Shown piece by piece: positions 1 through 12,316 of a DNA stretch of 64,000 nt. The stretch is from assembly GCA_023512835.1 (NCBI GenBank), contig JAKCVP010000344.1, positions 63,501 through 127,500 on the forward strand, given 5' to 3'. The notes below the pieces were generated by a model that was not told the DNA's origin, ran no database searches, and worked only from the letters and a program-made list of their open reading frames with translations. Each line of letters begins with the position of its first letter. The first letter of the stretch is position 1. Made by a program: the position numbers and the translations under genes. The stretch is from Taxillus chinensis (taxonomy: Eukaryota; Streptophyta; Magnoliopsida; Santalales; Loranthaceae).

Positions 1-3000
1 GCTGCCGGCGATCTCTTTCAGGTGGAACGGGAACCAATCCTTTTAACGGGATATCTATCTCTCTTCTTGGAATATCGAAAGCAAAGCCTGACATCGATAA
101 ATACGCTTCGGGCCAGGTCGACTCTATTCGATTCTCTATATCCTTTTTGAAAGATGCTATCGTAGAGCGTCCGCGAAAAGGCTCAATAGAAAGAGAATGG
201 ATGGACGGTACTTTGAGTTCCTCGGAAAGGAGAGTATTCCTGAAACATCTCTAGTAAACTCAAAAGGGTTACGAGACAACAACGAAAAGAGCTCACAGCG
301 AAAACTGGAGTGATCTAAGAAAAGCCAGCAGCAAAGGCACCTTTAGGATTCGACGATAAAGCACATCTTGGTAGTAAGAGAGTAATCTCCAAGCAGCTTT
401 CGGAAAGGTAGTAACTTTACCTCTTGTGTTCCGTTCCGAGTGATAAGGTAAGCATCGTATACAAAGACTCTCTACAGGAGAGACAATTCCCTTCTTGATT
501 CCGCATAAGAGGTGCGCTACCCAGTGGTTCCGCGTTCTACTAAGAGTTCCCCATTGGATGATTGGTTGTATGGCGGCTAATTACGTAATCGAAAAAGAGC
601 CGTATGCCTCAATGACACCCTAAGAGAGACTAAAAAGTGTAACTACCATTGGAAACACATCCAAGACGCACCGCACCGTATGATATGATTGGAAAAGCAG
701 GATAAGGCATCTGGCAGAGTAGAGTATCTCTTGGAAACACTGATAGTGAGTTGAGTTACTTCACTCTGTATTCGCTGTATAAGAACACTTGCGTTTTCCA
801 ACAGCTCTTTACTCTCCAATGTTTTTGAACCATACTGCTTCCAACCTGTTCACATCAATGTTGTGCTCTCCGAAAAAAGGCGATTTCCGGGTGTTGCTGG
901 AAGAATCCATAAGTTAAGTATCCGGGTTTGACAGCTATGATGGTGCCGGAAGATTACTCTCTCCTTTAGAAGAAAACATAAAGATCAGTCCATTCTCTTT
1001 CTATTGAGCCTTTCATTTGTATGGGAAACTGGGCGTCGAAAAAGACATCTCTCCTATAATGTGTTTTAAAGAGAGACTTTCGGGGCGAGTAACAAGACCT
1101 CTGTGCCGGCCCCACTGTTTTGTATCCGAGTTCATCAATGGGTACCGCCGGGAGACTCTATATGAATCGTTCGGGTGGGAAGAGATGCAGCCGGAACGGA
1201 AATAATCTCAGAGCATTCCATTACTGGGGTTTTGAAAAAGAGAGATGGTACACTCGCGTATAAAGAGAATCGATAAGATCGGTACGACAAGTAAAGGTAG
1301 TAGTACTTTCCGCTCCCATGAAAAAAGAGAATTCAATCCAATTCCAGCGAATCTGCTCTTTCAAGAAACGCGACCTTACTTAAAGGTAGTGCCCGGCGCG
1401 TGATTCTCTTAAGAAAGCACTCTACTCTATGTTGTGTGTTGAGCTTCGTGAAAGAGTTGAAGTAGGCGCCCCTATAACCTTCGGTAGCGGAAGTGGATCG
1501 AACATAAAGCGAAGTACTCTCCGGCTTCTTTATTACGGACCTTAAAACCACCTTTAAAAGGATTCCATTCTTGGAGTGTTTTTTCCTTTTTTGAATCGAG
1601 ACTATAAGAGTAAGAAACTCGGCGTAGACTACTGTAGAGAGTGCACTTGTTGGATCGCTTTTGGAAGAAGAGCTTTTTGAATCGAGAGGATATAGGCGCT
1701 TGTGTCTAGGTCGGATACGGAGTTAAGAGTACCTTTCCAGCATCTCTTTATTGAGTTCGGCTTGAATCATGTAACGCTCGGCTCCCGAAACCCCCAGGTG
1801 TTGTGCTCCGCTCTCTATCGGACCTGTTACCGCTTCTTTTGGAATGATAGAGGTTGTTGCTGCTCTACTCTTTTGTTATACCTTATATTAGGGGCTTGTT
1901 GAAATCCATATGCTTTTTAGGGGAAGTGCTGCCGGGTGGTTTGCTCTCTTAACACAAGTGGACAGATCTCTCTAGAATTCGACACTTTCCAACGGAGAGT
2001 CTTTCTTCTTTGCCGAATTAAAACCCGGAGAGAATGTGCCCGACCGGAATCTTTTCTTACAGAGAGTGCTATGGTATTGCGTGCCCCGAAACTCTACCTT
2101 CAGAGGACCTATTCGGCATATACATTGCTGCTTCCAACAGTACACTCTTGTTTAGGGGTTTTCTCTCCTGTACTACTATACGGAATAGGGTGGTTTATGC
2201 CTCTTTCTACAATGAATTGAACTCGCAGGAAAGCATATGCTTCTCGATACACGAGATAACATAGAGAATCCGCGTGCTTTTGACAGGTCTCTCCTTTCTC
2301 GTTCGTAAAGCACTCTTCTCTCTTGTTCCGCACCATGGGCGGGTCTCTCTGTTGTGTTACTCACATTTCGTTAGAGCGATCTCTTTCAGGGGCATATCTA
2401 TCTCTAAGAGAGCGGTTTCTTGATTGGATGGGGGACGCTTTGGGCTCGGGGATTGACTTCGGATCGAACGCAAACGGAGCGCTTACAGATTCTGGTACAT
2501 GGACAGAAACGCTTTGACACTCGCGGATTCTGTCTTTATGAAATGCAGATACTCTATACTCTATTTGCATATTCGGTTTTCGGGGCGCAGCAAATCCTTA
2601 ATAGAACACTATCGCTATAATCCGTAGAAAGAGGTATCTTCCAGTGAGTCTAGAGCCAGAATATCGAATCCTTGAATAGCATGCACATTCTGCATTTCCC
2701 GAAACTAAATGTGTAACAAGCAAAACACATCCTCCTATAAGAGAATCTTTGGAGAGCAGCACTTCAAGGCAATACGCTCTATACGAGGTGCAGACTTTGG
2801 AGAGGTAATCGTATTCATAACAGAACCCGGGTGGGGGGGACACTTTCAAGATAGATATACATTCGGTAAGAAAATCCTAATTGTATGAATTCACTACGTG
2901 TACGAAAGCTGCTGGGAAGGTGTTACACTCTGGGGCTGCCTTGTCTTCTTCAGCGGGACCTTATGGCTTTGTATCGTCTTGGAAACCTCTATACTAGTGT

Positions 3001-4967
3001 AAAACAAGTGTCTAAAAAGAAAAAAGGTATATAAACCCTACCCTGCTTCAAGATTGCATATCTCATAACGGGCAGCAGAATGCATTGATTACGCTATTGA
3101 TTTACTCTCTTACAGAATTGTACAGGGAAATCCTTACTTAATTCTCTATAAGAGATGCCAAATAGACGAACTCAATAAAGAGATGCTGGAAAGGTCTCTC
3201 CTCTGAACAACAAGAGTATAACTGCTTGAAGTGGAGCACTACTCGAATCGATAGAACCACCAGGGGACGCAAAATCGGAGATCGTAGCATTGCTTTCAGT
3301 CTTGTCAAGTGTACAGACTCTTCAAAAAGTATTTATGAGCCCATAAAGGAACGAGAATCCTCCCACGATTGGTTTGTATGGATTGTTTTCCGGTGTGATA
3401 CTGGGGTTGACTTACCGGAATTAGACACTTTCTTTGTATAAGATGCTAGCACTTTTCCACTTGAAACTCTGTAGGAGAGGGGCGCCAGCGGCCTATGGAT
3501 AAGGTTCTATAAACTCGGAAGATCGTTCATCTCTCTTATTGTGTGCTTTGTTGGAAGTCGAAGGTGCTATTGGATCCGCGCGGTATTCCTTGAATCGAGA
3601 GTTGAGTCCAGCTGTTCCGACCTCTTTCAAAAGAGAGCTTTCCAGTTGTGTTGGTATTCTTCCATCTCTAAAAAAACGATACATACACCTAGGGGAGGGA
3701 GGGCTACATACACGTTTATTACGAAAGTAAGAGAGAAGTGAAAGCGAGTTCTGCTTACGATACTAGACCCGATCGGCGAGTTATGGGTTCTCCGGCCGTA
3801 CAATCATACGCGATACGGCAACGGCATCAGTCTCTGCGCATCCAAAACACGTAAGTGGAAATACAGAGCTCTTGTTTCCGCTTCCGCTTCCGGTTACTCA
3901 TAGCGGAGAGTCTACACGTTTGGGTTTCGGGGCAGCGAATAGAGTGCACTTCCACCCATATCTCGCGTCACGTACTAGGGTGGTGCTACCTACTCTGTCT
4001 TCCAGGCAATAAGAGTGGGGTGGTATACGCGCAAGCACACACACACACACCCGTTCACCCACTCCGAATACAAGACTCGTAGGGTAGACCATCCACTCCG
4101 GAGATTTCACTTCGTAATCCCTTGTCAATTCTTTTTTGAGTCAATACACACATACAGGTGTTGGGTCCTATTCAGTCCGGATCGAATCGCCTAGCCTTCG
4201 CTCTATACTTCTCTCTTCGATCTCATTGAAAGACAGCATTGTTACCTACCTGACTAAAGCCAGTGTTCCGTAATCCCAAGCTCCGGACATCTAGCTCCAG
4301 ACACCGAATTGTGTGTGCCCGATGGGTCTATACTTCTGTATTTTCTCAATGAAAGACAGCATTGTTTTGTAGCTCTACGTACCCCGCGAGCGTCCAACAC
4401 TGCTTTCGGCGGAATTGCTAAGAGAATCTCCAGTGGTTTGCTGTGCTGTGCTCTCAAAATGTGCCTTGGAGATCCGCTCTATTATGATTTTCCGGGTGGG
4501 ACTGTCATGGCTTGAAGAGTAACTGCATTGGACCGACCATATCTGAAAGTCTGTCTCGGTATCGCCCGGTACAACTCTTGAACTGCGGAGGTTGCAAGCA
4601 CAGCGGCAACACAACAAGAGCTAGATGCCGGAACCTCTAGTACTAGTGCTTTCTCTTCTAGAAAAACAAGAGACTGACTATAGGCGGCAGTCATACGCCG
4701 GTGCTCAAGAGCTACTCTTTCGATCTGTTGAAATCCATATGCTTTTTCTTTCTGACTCCCGATTCCATTTCATAGGCTCCGCTGTCAGAAGAGTATCCGC
4801 TGCATAGTCTCGTACGTTCACCCACTCCGGATACAAGTACCGTCCATTCCCATACGGTTTCCCCCAGCCGTATCACCCGAAGCCTTCCCCAAAGCTCCGG
4901 TAGTACACCTGTCATGCTGTTACACCGTATTCCGGGCACACTCAACAATGTGAAAGAACACGCTAAT

Positions 4968-5053
4968 TACACATGAAATGGTAACTGAAAGCTACTTGAC
5001 ACATTACATGGTAACAGAAAGCTCAGTAATGACACATGACATGGTAACTGAAG
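4968..5053 (+). repeat. Degenerate tandem repeat, about 25-30 bp unit
   Basis: Three imperfect units with the core ACATGGTAACTGAAAGCT start near 4968, 4998 and 5031. The same array is present in copy B of direct repeat 1 near 49992-50077. Confidence 0.85.
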
Positions 5054-5089
5054 AGCCCGGAGCGTAACCCGGAGAAATCGCTACCCTGT

Positions 5090-5160
5090 TTCCAGTACTG
5101 TCCAGTATGCTACTGTCCTGTCCTTTCCAGTACTGTCCTGTATGCTACTGTCCAGTCCAG
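5090..5160 (+). repeat. Short tandem array of CCAGTACTGTCC-like units
   Basis: Words of the type CCAGTACTGTCC, GTATGCTACTGTCC and CAGTCCAG alternate across about 70 bases. The array is repeated in copy B of direct repeat 1 near 50114-50184. It sits immediately inside the right-hand boundary of the large repeat. Confidence 0.8.
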
Positions 5161-6842
5161 ATACCGAGCCTTTCTCTCGTTAAGTGCTTTCAGTCTTGTT
5201 ACGGCCGGCAATGCTTTCAGAGCTCTTGTGTCTGTACTCTTTTCATTTCACGAAAGGGTAGGACATCCAACAACCATACCGGACCAATGGCTCGACCCAA
5301 TCCCATTGTTGGCACTACTAGGCCTACTCAACAACACACATTTATATCATAACTTTTCCGGATCGGTAACAGGATGCTTAAAACTCTCTGTTGGGAGATA
5401 CTCGTTTTACCAGTACCGTTGAAGTTACAAATTCCGATTGGGTAATTTCGGACACTTTACTATAAGAGAGTTGGGTGGGGTTACACCTTATTATGCTCTT
5501 AAACGATACGCAATAGGTGCTGCTCCGAACACTCTCCATTCTCTATTTCGGGAAAAACACCATACGAATCTCATGGGGAAAGAACTCAATTAGGATTCTC
5601 TTTCGAACTGTATTCTCTGGAATCGACAGAGGGTTGAAAAAAAGTAGATTAGGTCTTTCGGCCCTTCGGAAAACTTTCTGCTTCGCGTTCCAGAATCGAT
5701 TACTCTACTGCGTAGGCTTCCTTCCGGTCCGAGCTTTCTCCTAGAGTAGCATCCAACTCGGATGTCGAAAAGCATATGGATTTCACAAGTGAAAGCGTGT
5801 TTGTCTCCTAAGGGAAAAGGCTGTATATTGTTTTCTATGGGAGCCGTATTTGCTTGAAAAGAAGAGAGTGTTGGGGTTCTCCCGCGGGAGTAAAAGAAAC
5901 AGGTACGTTATTACTGTTGTTTTAGAATTGTTAATTAAGTAATGCTCTTCCGAGTTGCCTTAAAAAGAGAGAGCTCCGCCTGGATCCGGATAGAGTTACT
6001 CCCCCTGAAAAGAAGCTAGGGTCGTAGTAGGTGTATGAACTAGCAGCAATTCCGCCGAAAGCAGTGTTGAGTGAAACCACTCTTTAATCAATCTCTCCAC
6101 AAAAGAGACTTTATCGACTTGCCGACTTCCCCGACTCTAAACAGGGCAGCACCACTACACTCTATGAAAGAGCGATGCCAACAGGTTCCACTTGTAGCTC
6201 TAGTAGAGCATTTCATAACTTTAATTAAGCAGAATTGGGAGCGGTGAAAGAGACCGGTAAGGTTTTCCATCCTACGTGTCCAACAAAAAGAGATGGGTAA
6301 CTCTACAATAGATACGCAATCCGCCGGTGAAGCCCATTTATTAGAACTTTCCTCTTTCATTACTCTGTTTTAAAGAAGAGAATAAAACAACTCTTTTGAG
6401 AACCGCCCGGGCCCAGCAAAGGAAGAACTGCTCTATCGGAAACGAAACACTGTGGAATCAACACTGAACTGAAAGTGATGCTAACCAGCAGCTCAATACG
6501 CCCGGAGCCCCACCTTTTCTGTATTTCGGAGTTAAACAAGAGATACTATAAGATGCTTGACAGCTGCGTTTTCTTCAGGAGCGTGACCGCGCATTGCCAT
6601 TGCTACCTCTTCGGTCGGAAAGTTTGTGATTCTCTTTCAGTTGTCTGTCGTGTCCTATAGTTATCTGTCTGAGTTGGGGGCGGGCCGGAAGTGAAGGTTG
6701 TTTCTCCAATAGAGCTAGATGCCGAGTGAAATAGAGAATGGAGAGTGTTCGGAAAGAGGTAACTGGAGTCGATAGCAGCAGAGTAAGACTGGTCTGAGAA
6801 TAATGGTTCTTACACGGAATAAGAAAGACTTTCGCGGCGGAT

Positions 6843-6885
6843 TCCTTTGTGTGCTCTTTCAGGTCAGAAAAGGGGGAGCCGCACT
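6843..6885 (+). repeat. 43-bp direct repeat, first copy
   Basis: An identical 43-base block beginning TCCTTTGTGTGCTC and ending GGAGCCGCACT is found at 7575-7617. The flanks diverge at once on both sides. Confidence 0.95.
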
Positions 6886-7574
6886 CTACTCGGTTTCGAA
6901 AAGAGAGAACTTCACTTGAAAGATGCGCATTTTCTCTAGTCTGCTAGCTCTACTATAACTTCAATGAACAAGAAAGCATTCTCCACTTTAAGGATTGGGT
7001 TGATAACTCTTTTCCGAATCGAATAACACTCTCCATTCTCTATAGAAGTGCTATTTTATGGAGAGCTATCGCATGCTTCTTTCCCGGTTTCGGCAGTGAT
7101 ACAGGTACAAAGAGTGACTGAAACGACGAATAGAGAGCTCTCTTGCTCGTCGCGAAACGCTACCTCTCACAAATACCTCTTTTTCATATCACTTCCAGAA
7201 AGAGAACGCCCAATCTCATTAAGTAAGCGCTTCCACAATCCTTGTGTTATAAAAGAAACTCGTTTTGCTCCGTGCTCCGTACTTGGTGTATCGAATCATC
7301 ACTCCGGTCTCCCAACACAACAGAGGTCTCTAATAATACTCTGGGAAGGCCTTACTCTCCGGCAACTCTATAGATTCTCTCCCCTATGGATTTGTTGTGT
7401 GTGACTCCTATGATAGTCAATGAAGTGTGCTTCCAACGAAAAGACAGAGAGCAATCGCGAATCGAGCTGAAAGAGCTTTCTCGCGCTGACATCAATCGAA
7501 ACCCATCTGCTAGAGTCGTCAATTCCATCTGCTAGTAAAAACCCTAAGAGAATACTTGTTGGAACGCTGGGAGA

Positions 7575-7617
7575 TCCTTTGTGTGCTCTTTCAGGTCAGA
7601 AAAGGGGGAGCCGCACT
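7575..7617 (+). repeat. 43-bp direct repeat, second copy
   Basis: Identical to 6843-6885 and 732 bases downstream of it. Repeats of this size in plant mitochondria support rare recombination. Confidence 0.95.
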
Positions 7618-8946
7618 ACAAGATATATGAGATTGGGGTTTGGAATAGGACATCAAAAGCGAAACAACAGAAGATACGCGGGGAGGGGCTTTGAAGACAC
7701 ATAGACAAGACAGCAGGGTGCCGGGAGTATTATACTTTCTGACTCTTATGAAACGAGAACCTATGGGGGGAAAAAGGGCTTTCCACGACTCCAATTCCGA
7801 AGTGAAGAGAGCTAGGACGGTTTGCTGCAAGAGAAGATAGCGCTTTGCTGTCCGGAACAAAAAGAGTGGTATGGAAAGAGCTGGGGCGGGCGTAAACGTG
7901 CAAGTAGCAGGTATAAGAGCCCTGAAAACGGAACGGAAAGTTTCTTATATGGACCTATTCAATCAGATATGGAATGGAAAATCCGCCGAAGGCTGCAGTG
8001 TTGAAAATCCACTTGTCCGATTTCTGCTGTCCAAAAGAGGAGAGAGATCTGATAAGGTCATATTATAGGTTGTGTTCTCTTGCTGCTGGGGCAAAACACA
8101 TGATGCAAAACAACCCTGGGGGGCGGGCACTCTCAGATATAGGGTATTACAGTGATGCCGGAACAGTTTCAACTCAACAACACTTGACTTGCTCTTTCAT
8201 GCATAAGAAACAACAGACAACGGCCGGACCGGAAGTGGAGAGTGCTTCTCTGAACACGTTTCCGATCTCTGCCACAACAGACCGGGTAGCGCAGCTTGGC
8301 AAAGAGAGTTGTGCTCCGCTCTATAGAGAAACACCCAATGAGCAAAGAAGCGCGTAAGCCAATTCTGCTTCACATCCGGGGAAGTGTTCAAGTCTAGCAT
8401 CCCGTGTACAACCCAAGACTCTTATGGGCAGCGGGACAAGACAGAGTTACCCAGCAGAGATTCGGTCGTCGGAGAGAGTTGCTTACGCTTCCATTCCAGT
8501 ATCGCATCCGAGTCGTTATCGTATAGATGCTCTTATCGAATAAGTCAGTCGTTGCTGTCAGGTAACAGAGCATACAGACTTTCCCGTTCGCAGCCGAAAC
8601 CATTTTCTGTGTTGGGAGAGCGAGTACGCGCACAACAACATCTCTCAATGATACACTCTGTTTGTCTGGTGGAGTATACACAGACACCACTGGTTTGAGC
8701 CCGGCCCGGAAGTGGAGAGTGAAAGCACCCGATCTCCAGCCCAGCACAAGTGTCTTACCCCGGGTGCTGTTGTACACTCTAGACTCTAGTCAAGTGAGCA
8801 ACAGACAGACACATGTATCACGCGAAGCCAGCAGTACCTGATCGAACGCGAAATAGAGTGCTCACCGGGTGAAGCAGAGCCGCGATTCACTGCTTTTTCC
8901 TTTAGGTGTCATTCTTGGAGAATGTCTTGTGTCCAAGTACCCAACT

Positions 8947-10748
8947 CTCTCTCTCTTGAGCAATAGCTGCACAAACAGTGTCATTGCTAGCTCGGCTCAA
9001 CACACAACACTTCCCCGGATGTATGACCTCGCTCCGCGTATAGTGTGCCACTCTCGGAATGCATGCTGGTTGTACACTCTCCACTTCCGGAGATACTCTC
9101 GTACCGAACTCTACTCTGTCTTGTAAAGACACACATTTCAGTTCGAAAGCAGACACTCCAGTAACTATGCATCACATCCAGATAGCATAGACACATACCA
9201 GGCAGAACAGTCAGTAGATCTGCACCACGGGTCCGGCAGATCGATTACTTAAGCTTTCAGTCTGCTTTTCGGTGTCTATGTAACACGCAACTGGTCCGAT
9301 AGGCCTACGCGAGAGTAGAGTGCTCTCTTATTATGGCTAGGCAGGCAAGCCAGCAATCCGTGTTTCGTAAGACTCTCTTGGTATCTTGTTGCATATCTAT
9401 GCCAACTCTCTGATTCTCGCCTATCGGAGTATCTCTCTAGGCGATTGGATGGTTGTACCACTCTCGGACTCGGACTCGGACCCGGATGTGTCACTCTCTT
9501 TGCTAAAGACTTTCAGACAGTGTAGTCAGTCCTTGGATCTCTGCTTTCTGTGTTGGTTACCATCTGCATCCCGTACCGTTTGATAGATGGGTTTTTACTC
9601 TTGCATCAAGTATAGTGTTGATTGTGCTAGCTCTATACACTCTGGGTGGGGGGTTGGGCACGCTACATATGCTGTTTCGGACCGTGGGCATGGCAGCGAT
9701 GCAGTTGGCTTACCTCACCACCACTAGACTGAAACGCAGAGAGTGCACTGTTCGAGTCGCCCAGCAGGCCAAGGCACACGATACGCGGAGCGAGGTGCAT
9801 ACGTGTTTCAACCGGTAGTACCGGACATGCAGTTGTCCTATGTCCAATGATTGGGTCTGCCACTCCCGATGCCTACCTAGTCGGTCGGTCGGTCGGTTTG
9901 CTTCGATAACGTTACGGGATAGACTCTCTTTCGGTGCGGCTCTCTATCGTTCCGGCCGGGGAGAGAGATTGTGTACCATCTATCACACGGTACGGGATGC
10001 GGATGGTAACTAACGTAAGAATACCGAGAATAGTCTCTTAAGAGAGAGACACTCAACAAAGAGTCTGTGTGCCGGCCCGGCAATGCTTTGAGAGCTCTGG
10101 TGTATCTCGCTGACCACTCTCTGGAATCTCTAGTCGGAGTATACCCGGCCGGGGATGGATGTAGACTCTCTGGTTCGCTGTCGCTTCTGTGTCTGGCATC
10201 GACTTTCCCGTGGGTCTGTATATGGTCTGGTAGTGTACTCTCTTAGTAGAATTACCGATACCTGTTGCTGGAGAATCGGAAGTGCAGGGATGCTCTTTTC
10301 GGACTCGTGAAAGCGGAAGAAGCAACTGCATCAGTGCCTAAACACGCTGGCTTTTCACAACAGATAAGACTCAAACCTGTGGAATTGGGGAACCGTAGCA
10401 CCGGTAACAGAATGGGTCGCCTCCGATGTTGTCACCGGCCGGAAGAGATGTCTTTGCTCCGCTTGCTGGGGTCAGAGTGTCTCTTAATAGCAGCATTGGG
10501 TGCCCCGAAAAGTACACAACTGGGAAACCGGGGGGAGGTTTGTTGGTCTCTTATAGAGATACATGGGGTAGCTATGGATGAGAGACGTGACAGACTCTGT
10601 CATAGATAGGCATGTACACTCGAAGGGGAAGCTCCGAAAGAAGCACAGAAAGTGAACGAGAGTACAGTACAGGCAGCACTTGGGATGTGATACAGTATCA
10701 CAGAAGAGATCGAGGGTACGGAACGCTTAAGAGATCGGACGCTTTGAT
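8947..10748 (+). repeat. 1.8-kb direct repeat 2, copy A
   Basis: Recurs in the same orientation at 59065-60866; the offset is 50118 at both ends, so the indels between copies cancel. It begins in a CT-dinucleotide run and ends at the word GCTTTGAT. It contains a GGTC microsatellite near 9880-9897. Copies differ at a few single-base indels (for example near 9019, 9124, 9593 and 10036) and a short substitution near 10247. No known gene lies inside. Confidence 0.97.
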
Positions 10749-11650
10749 GGAGGAAGGGTTGGCTGCTCTACAAAAGAAAAAGGAGGATTCTCCTTTAAAG
10801 AGGATGTTGGTTGCACTCTCTCCGCGAACTCTTCCCTGCAGCGATTCTCTCACTCAGTTAAGAATCCTGTCTCTTGTGTGTCTGGCATCGACTCTCTTGG
10901 AACGCGTACACGCTTCGGATATATCTACAATAATTACCTAGCCGGAAAGACTCTTAGTGTTCGGAAAAAAAACAGCTATACTATGTTTGGACTCGCAGAT
11001 AGCAACCGATAGAGTGGTACACCCCCAGCGAACACATACATATTGTGTCTGGGCCCGGAGCGTAACCCTTTAGTATCGCTTTTTCTTAATAGTTGGTTTC
11101 CGCGGGTTCTCGTAATACTCTTTCTGTTTTCGCTTCGCTTTCCCCAATCCGAATAGCAGCTCTCTTAATTGATATCGGTTCGGAGTCCTATCCTCCCTTT
11201 TGAAATCGAACTCATATAGCACTTCTTCAAAGTCAAAGAGACACTTGTTTTTAGAGAGTATAGAAAGTTTTAATAAAGTAAGGGTACGCTAGCTATCCGA
11301 AATGGAGAGTGTGAATGCCATCCTATCCTAGAGTATTCCGCGGACTTAAGTAAATACCGGAAAAACGAGTTTGTAGCTTCAGCGAGTTACGAGACACTCA
11401 AGTCTTTAAACAGATAGTTAAGAGAATAGTACTGGGCTCCTGCATTTATAGAAACATCTAGTGTGCACGATGCTCGCCTGAAAGTGGAATACGGTTTGCT
11501 TTCGTATGAATTCGTATTTCCCCTATTCGAACTGGGTTATCTGTCGATTGTTCCGTAAGTAACTCAGTGATTTCTAAGGCTGCAAAAGTGAAATACCGCT
11601 AGAGAGATCTCTTTCATGCGAGTTCTCCAGCATATGTTTAAGGGCGTATC
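10749..11650. other. Spacer upstream of nad6
   Basis: No recognisable gene or RNA is seen. The last part before nad6 is less CT/GA-rich than neighbouring spacer and presumably contains the nad6 5' leader. No convincing promoter motif could be assigned. Confidence 0.6.
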
Positions 11651-12316
11651 ATGATACTATCTGTTTTGTCGAGCCCAGCGTTGGTATCTGGTTTGATGGT
11701 TGCACGTTCTAAAAATCCGGTACATTCCGTTTCGTTTCCCATCCCAGTATTTCGCGACACTGCAGGTTTACTTATTTTGTTAGGTCTCGACTTCTCCGCT
11801 ATGATCTTCCCAGTCGTTCATATAGGAGCGATCGCCGTATCATTCCTTTTCGTTGTTATGATGTTCCATATTCAAAAAGCGGAGATTCACGAAGAAGTAT
11901 TGCGCTATTTACCGGTGAGTTGTATGATAGGACTGATCTTTTGGTGGGAAATGTGCTTCCTTGTAGAGACAGAAAGCCTGCCTTTTCTACAACAAAGCCA
12001 AAGAAATAGGACCTCTCCTCTCCTTAGATATCAGGTTTATGCCGGAAAGGTACGAAGTTGGACAAATTTGGAAACATTGGGCAATTGTCTTTATACCTAC
12101 TATTCCGTCTGGTTTTTGGTTCCGAGTCTTATTTTATTAGTAGCCATGATTGGGGCTATAGTACTGACTATGCATAGGACTAAAAAGGTGAAAAGACAGG
12201 AGGTATTCCGACGAAATGCTCTCGATTCTAGGAGGACTATAATGAGGAGGACGACGACAGACCAATCACGCTCGACTAGAGATATTGGTATCCCACAAAA
12301 AGGAGTTAGCACATGA
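11651..12316 (+). CDS. nad6: NADH dehydrogenase subunit 6 (complex I)
   Basis: Encodes a membrane-arm subunit of respiratory complex I in the inner mitochondrial membrane, 221 aa from an ATG. The family core is clear: the start MILSVLSSPALVSGLMVA, then LLILLGLDFSAMIFPVVHIG, GAIAVSFLFVVMMFHIQ, the EIHEEVLRYLP stretch, AGKVRSWTNLETLGN, and the last membrane helix PSLILLVAMIGAIVLTMHR. Several codons give Pro or Ser where mature plant NAD6 has Leu or Phe (for example the SFPIPVF segment), as expected before C-to-U editing. Residues 100-125 are divergent and slightly longer than in most plants. After the conserved FRRNALDSRRTIMRRTT the frame runs on about 20 residues with an unrelated tail, so the protein exceeds the usual length of about 205 aa. 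No frameshift is present, and this is one of the few fully intact genes here. Confidence 0.97.
   Translation: MILSVLSSPALVSGLMVARSKNPVHSVSFPIPVFRDTAGLLILLGLDFSAMIFPVVHIGAIAVSFLFVVMMFHIQKAEIHEEVLRYLPVSCMIGLIFWWEMCFLVETESLPFLQQSQRNRTSPLLRYQVYAGKVRSWTNLETLGNCLYTYYSVWFLVPSLILLVAMIGAIVLTMHRTKKVKRQEVFRRNALDSRRTIMRRTTTDQSRSTRDIGIPQKGVST

Larger units (their letters stand above)
8..5194 (+). repeat. 5.2-kb direct repeat 1, copy A
   Basis: This segment recurs in the same orientation at 45024-50218. The offset drifts from 45016 to 45024 because of small indels. It holds no recognisable gene, only short unrelated reading frames that are the same in both copies. The copies differ by homopolymer-length changes (for example near 1253, 1330 and 1580), a 5-base tandem addition near 4088 in copy B, and several clustered multi-base differences near 667, 4123, 4220 and 4350. 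Direct repeats of this size in plant mitochondria normally recombine and can split a master circle into subcircles; that activity is inferred here, not seen. Confidence 0.97.
5195..8946. other. Non-coding tract between direct repeats 1 and 2
   Basis: No conserved mitochondrial gene, tRNA or intron domain is recognisable on either strand. The open frames are short and resemble no known product. The tract contains a 43-bp direct repeat pair (6843-6885 and 7575-7617) and the CT/GA-rich words typical of this window's spacer. Confidence 0.7.

Noticed and set aside
4037..4050. AC-dinucleotide run as a possible CRISPR or regulatory array
   Set aside because: Simple microsatellite; no spaced repeats or associated genes.
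4848..4880. CCATACGGTTTCCCCCAGCC block, also near 33607 and 49872
   Set aside because: It resembles half of a group II hairpin, but the pairing arm is absent in all copies; treated as a dispersed repeat.
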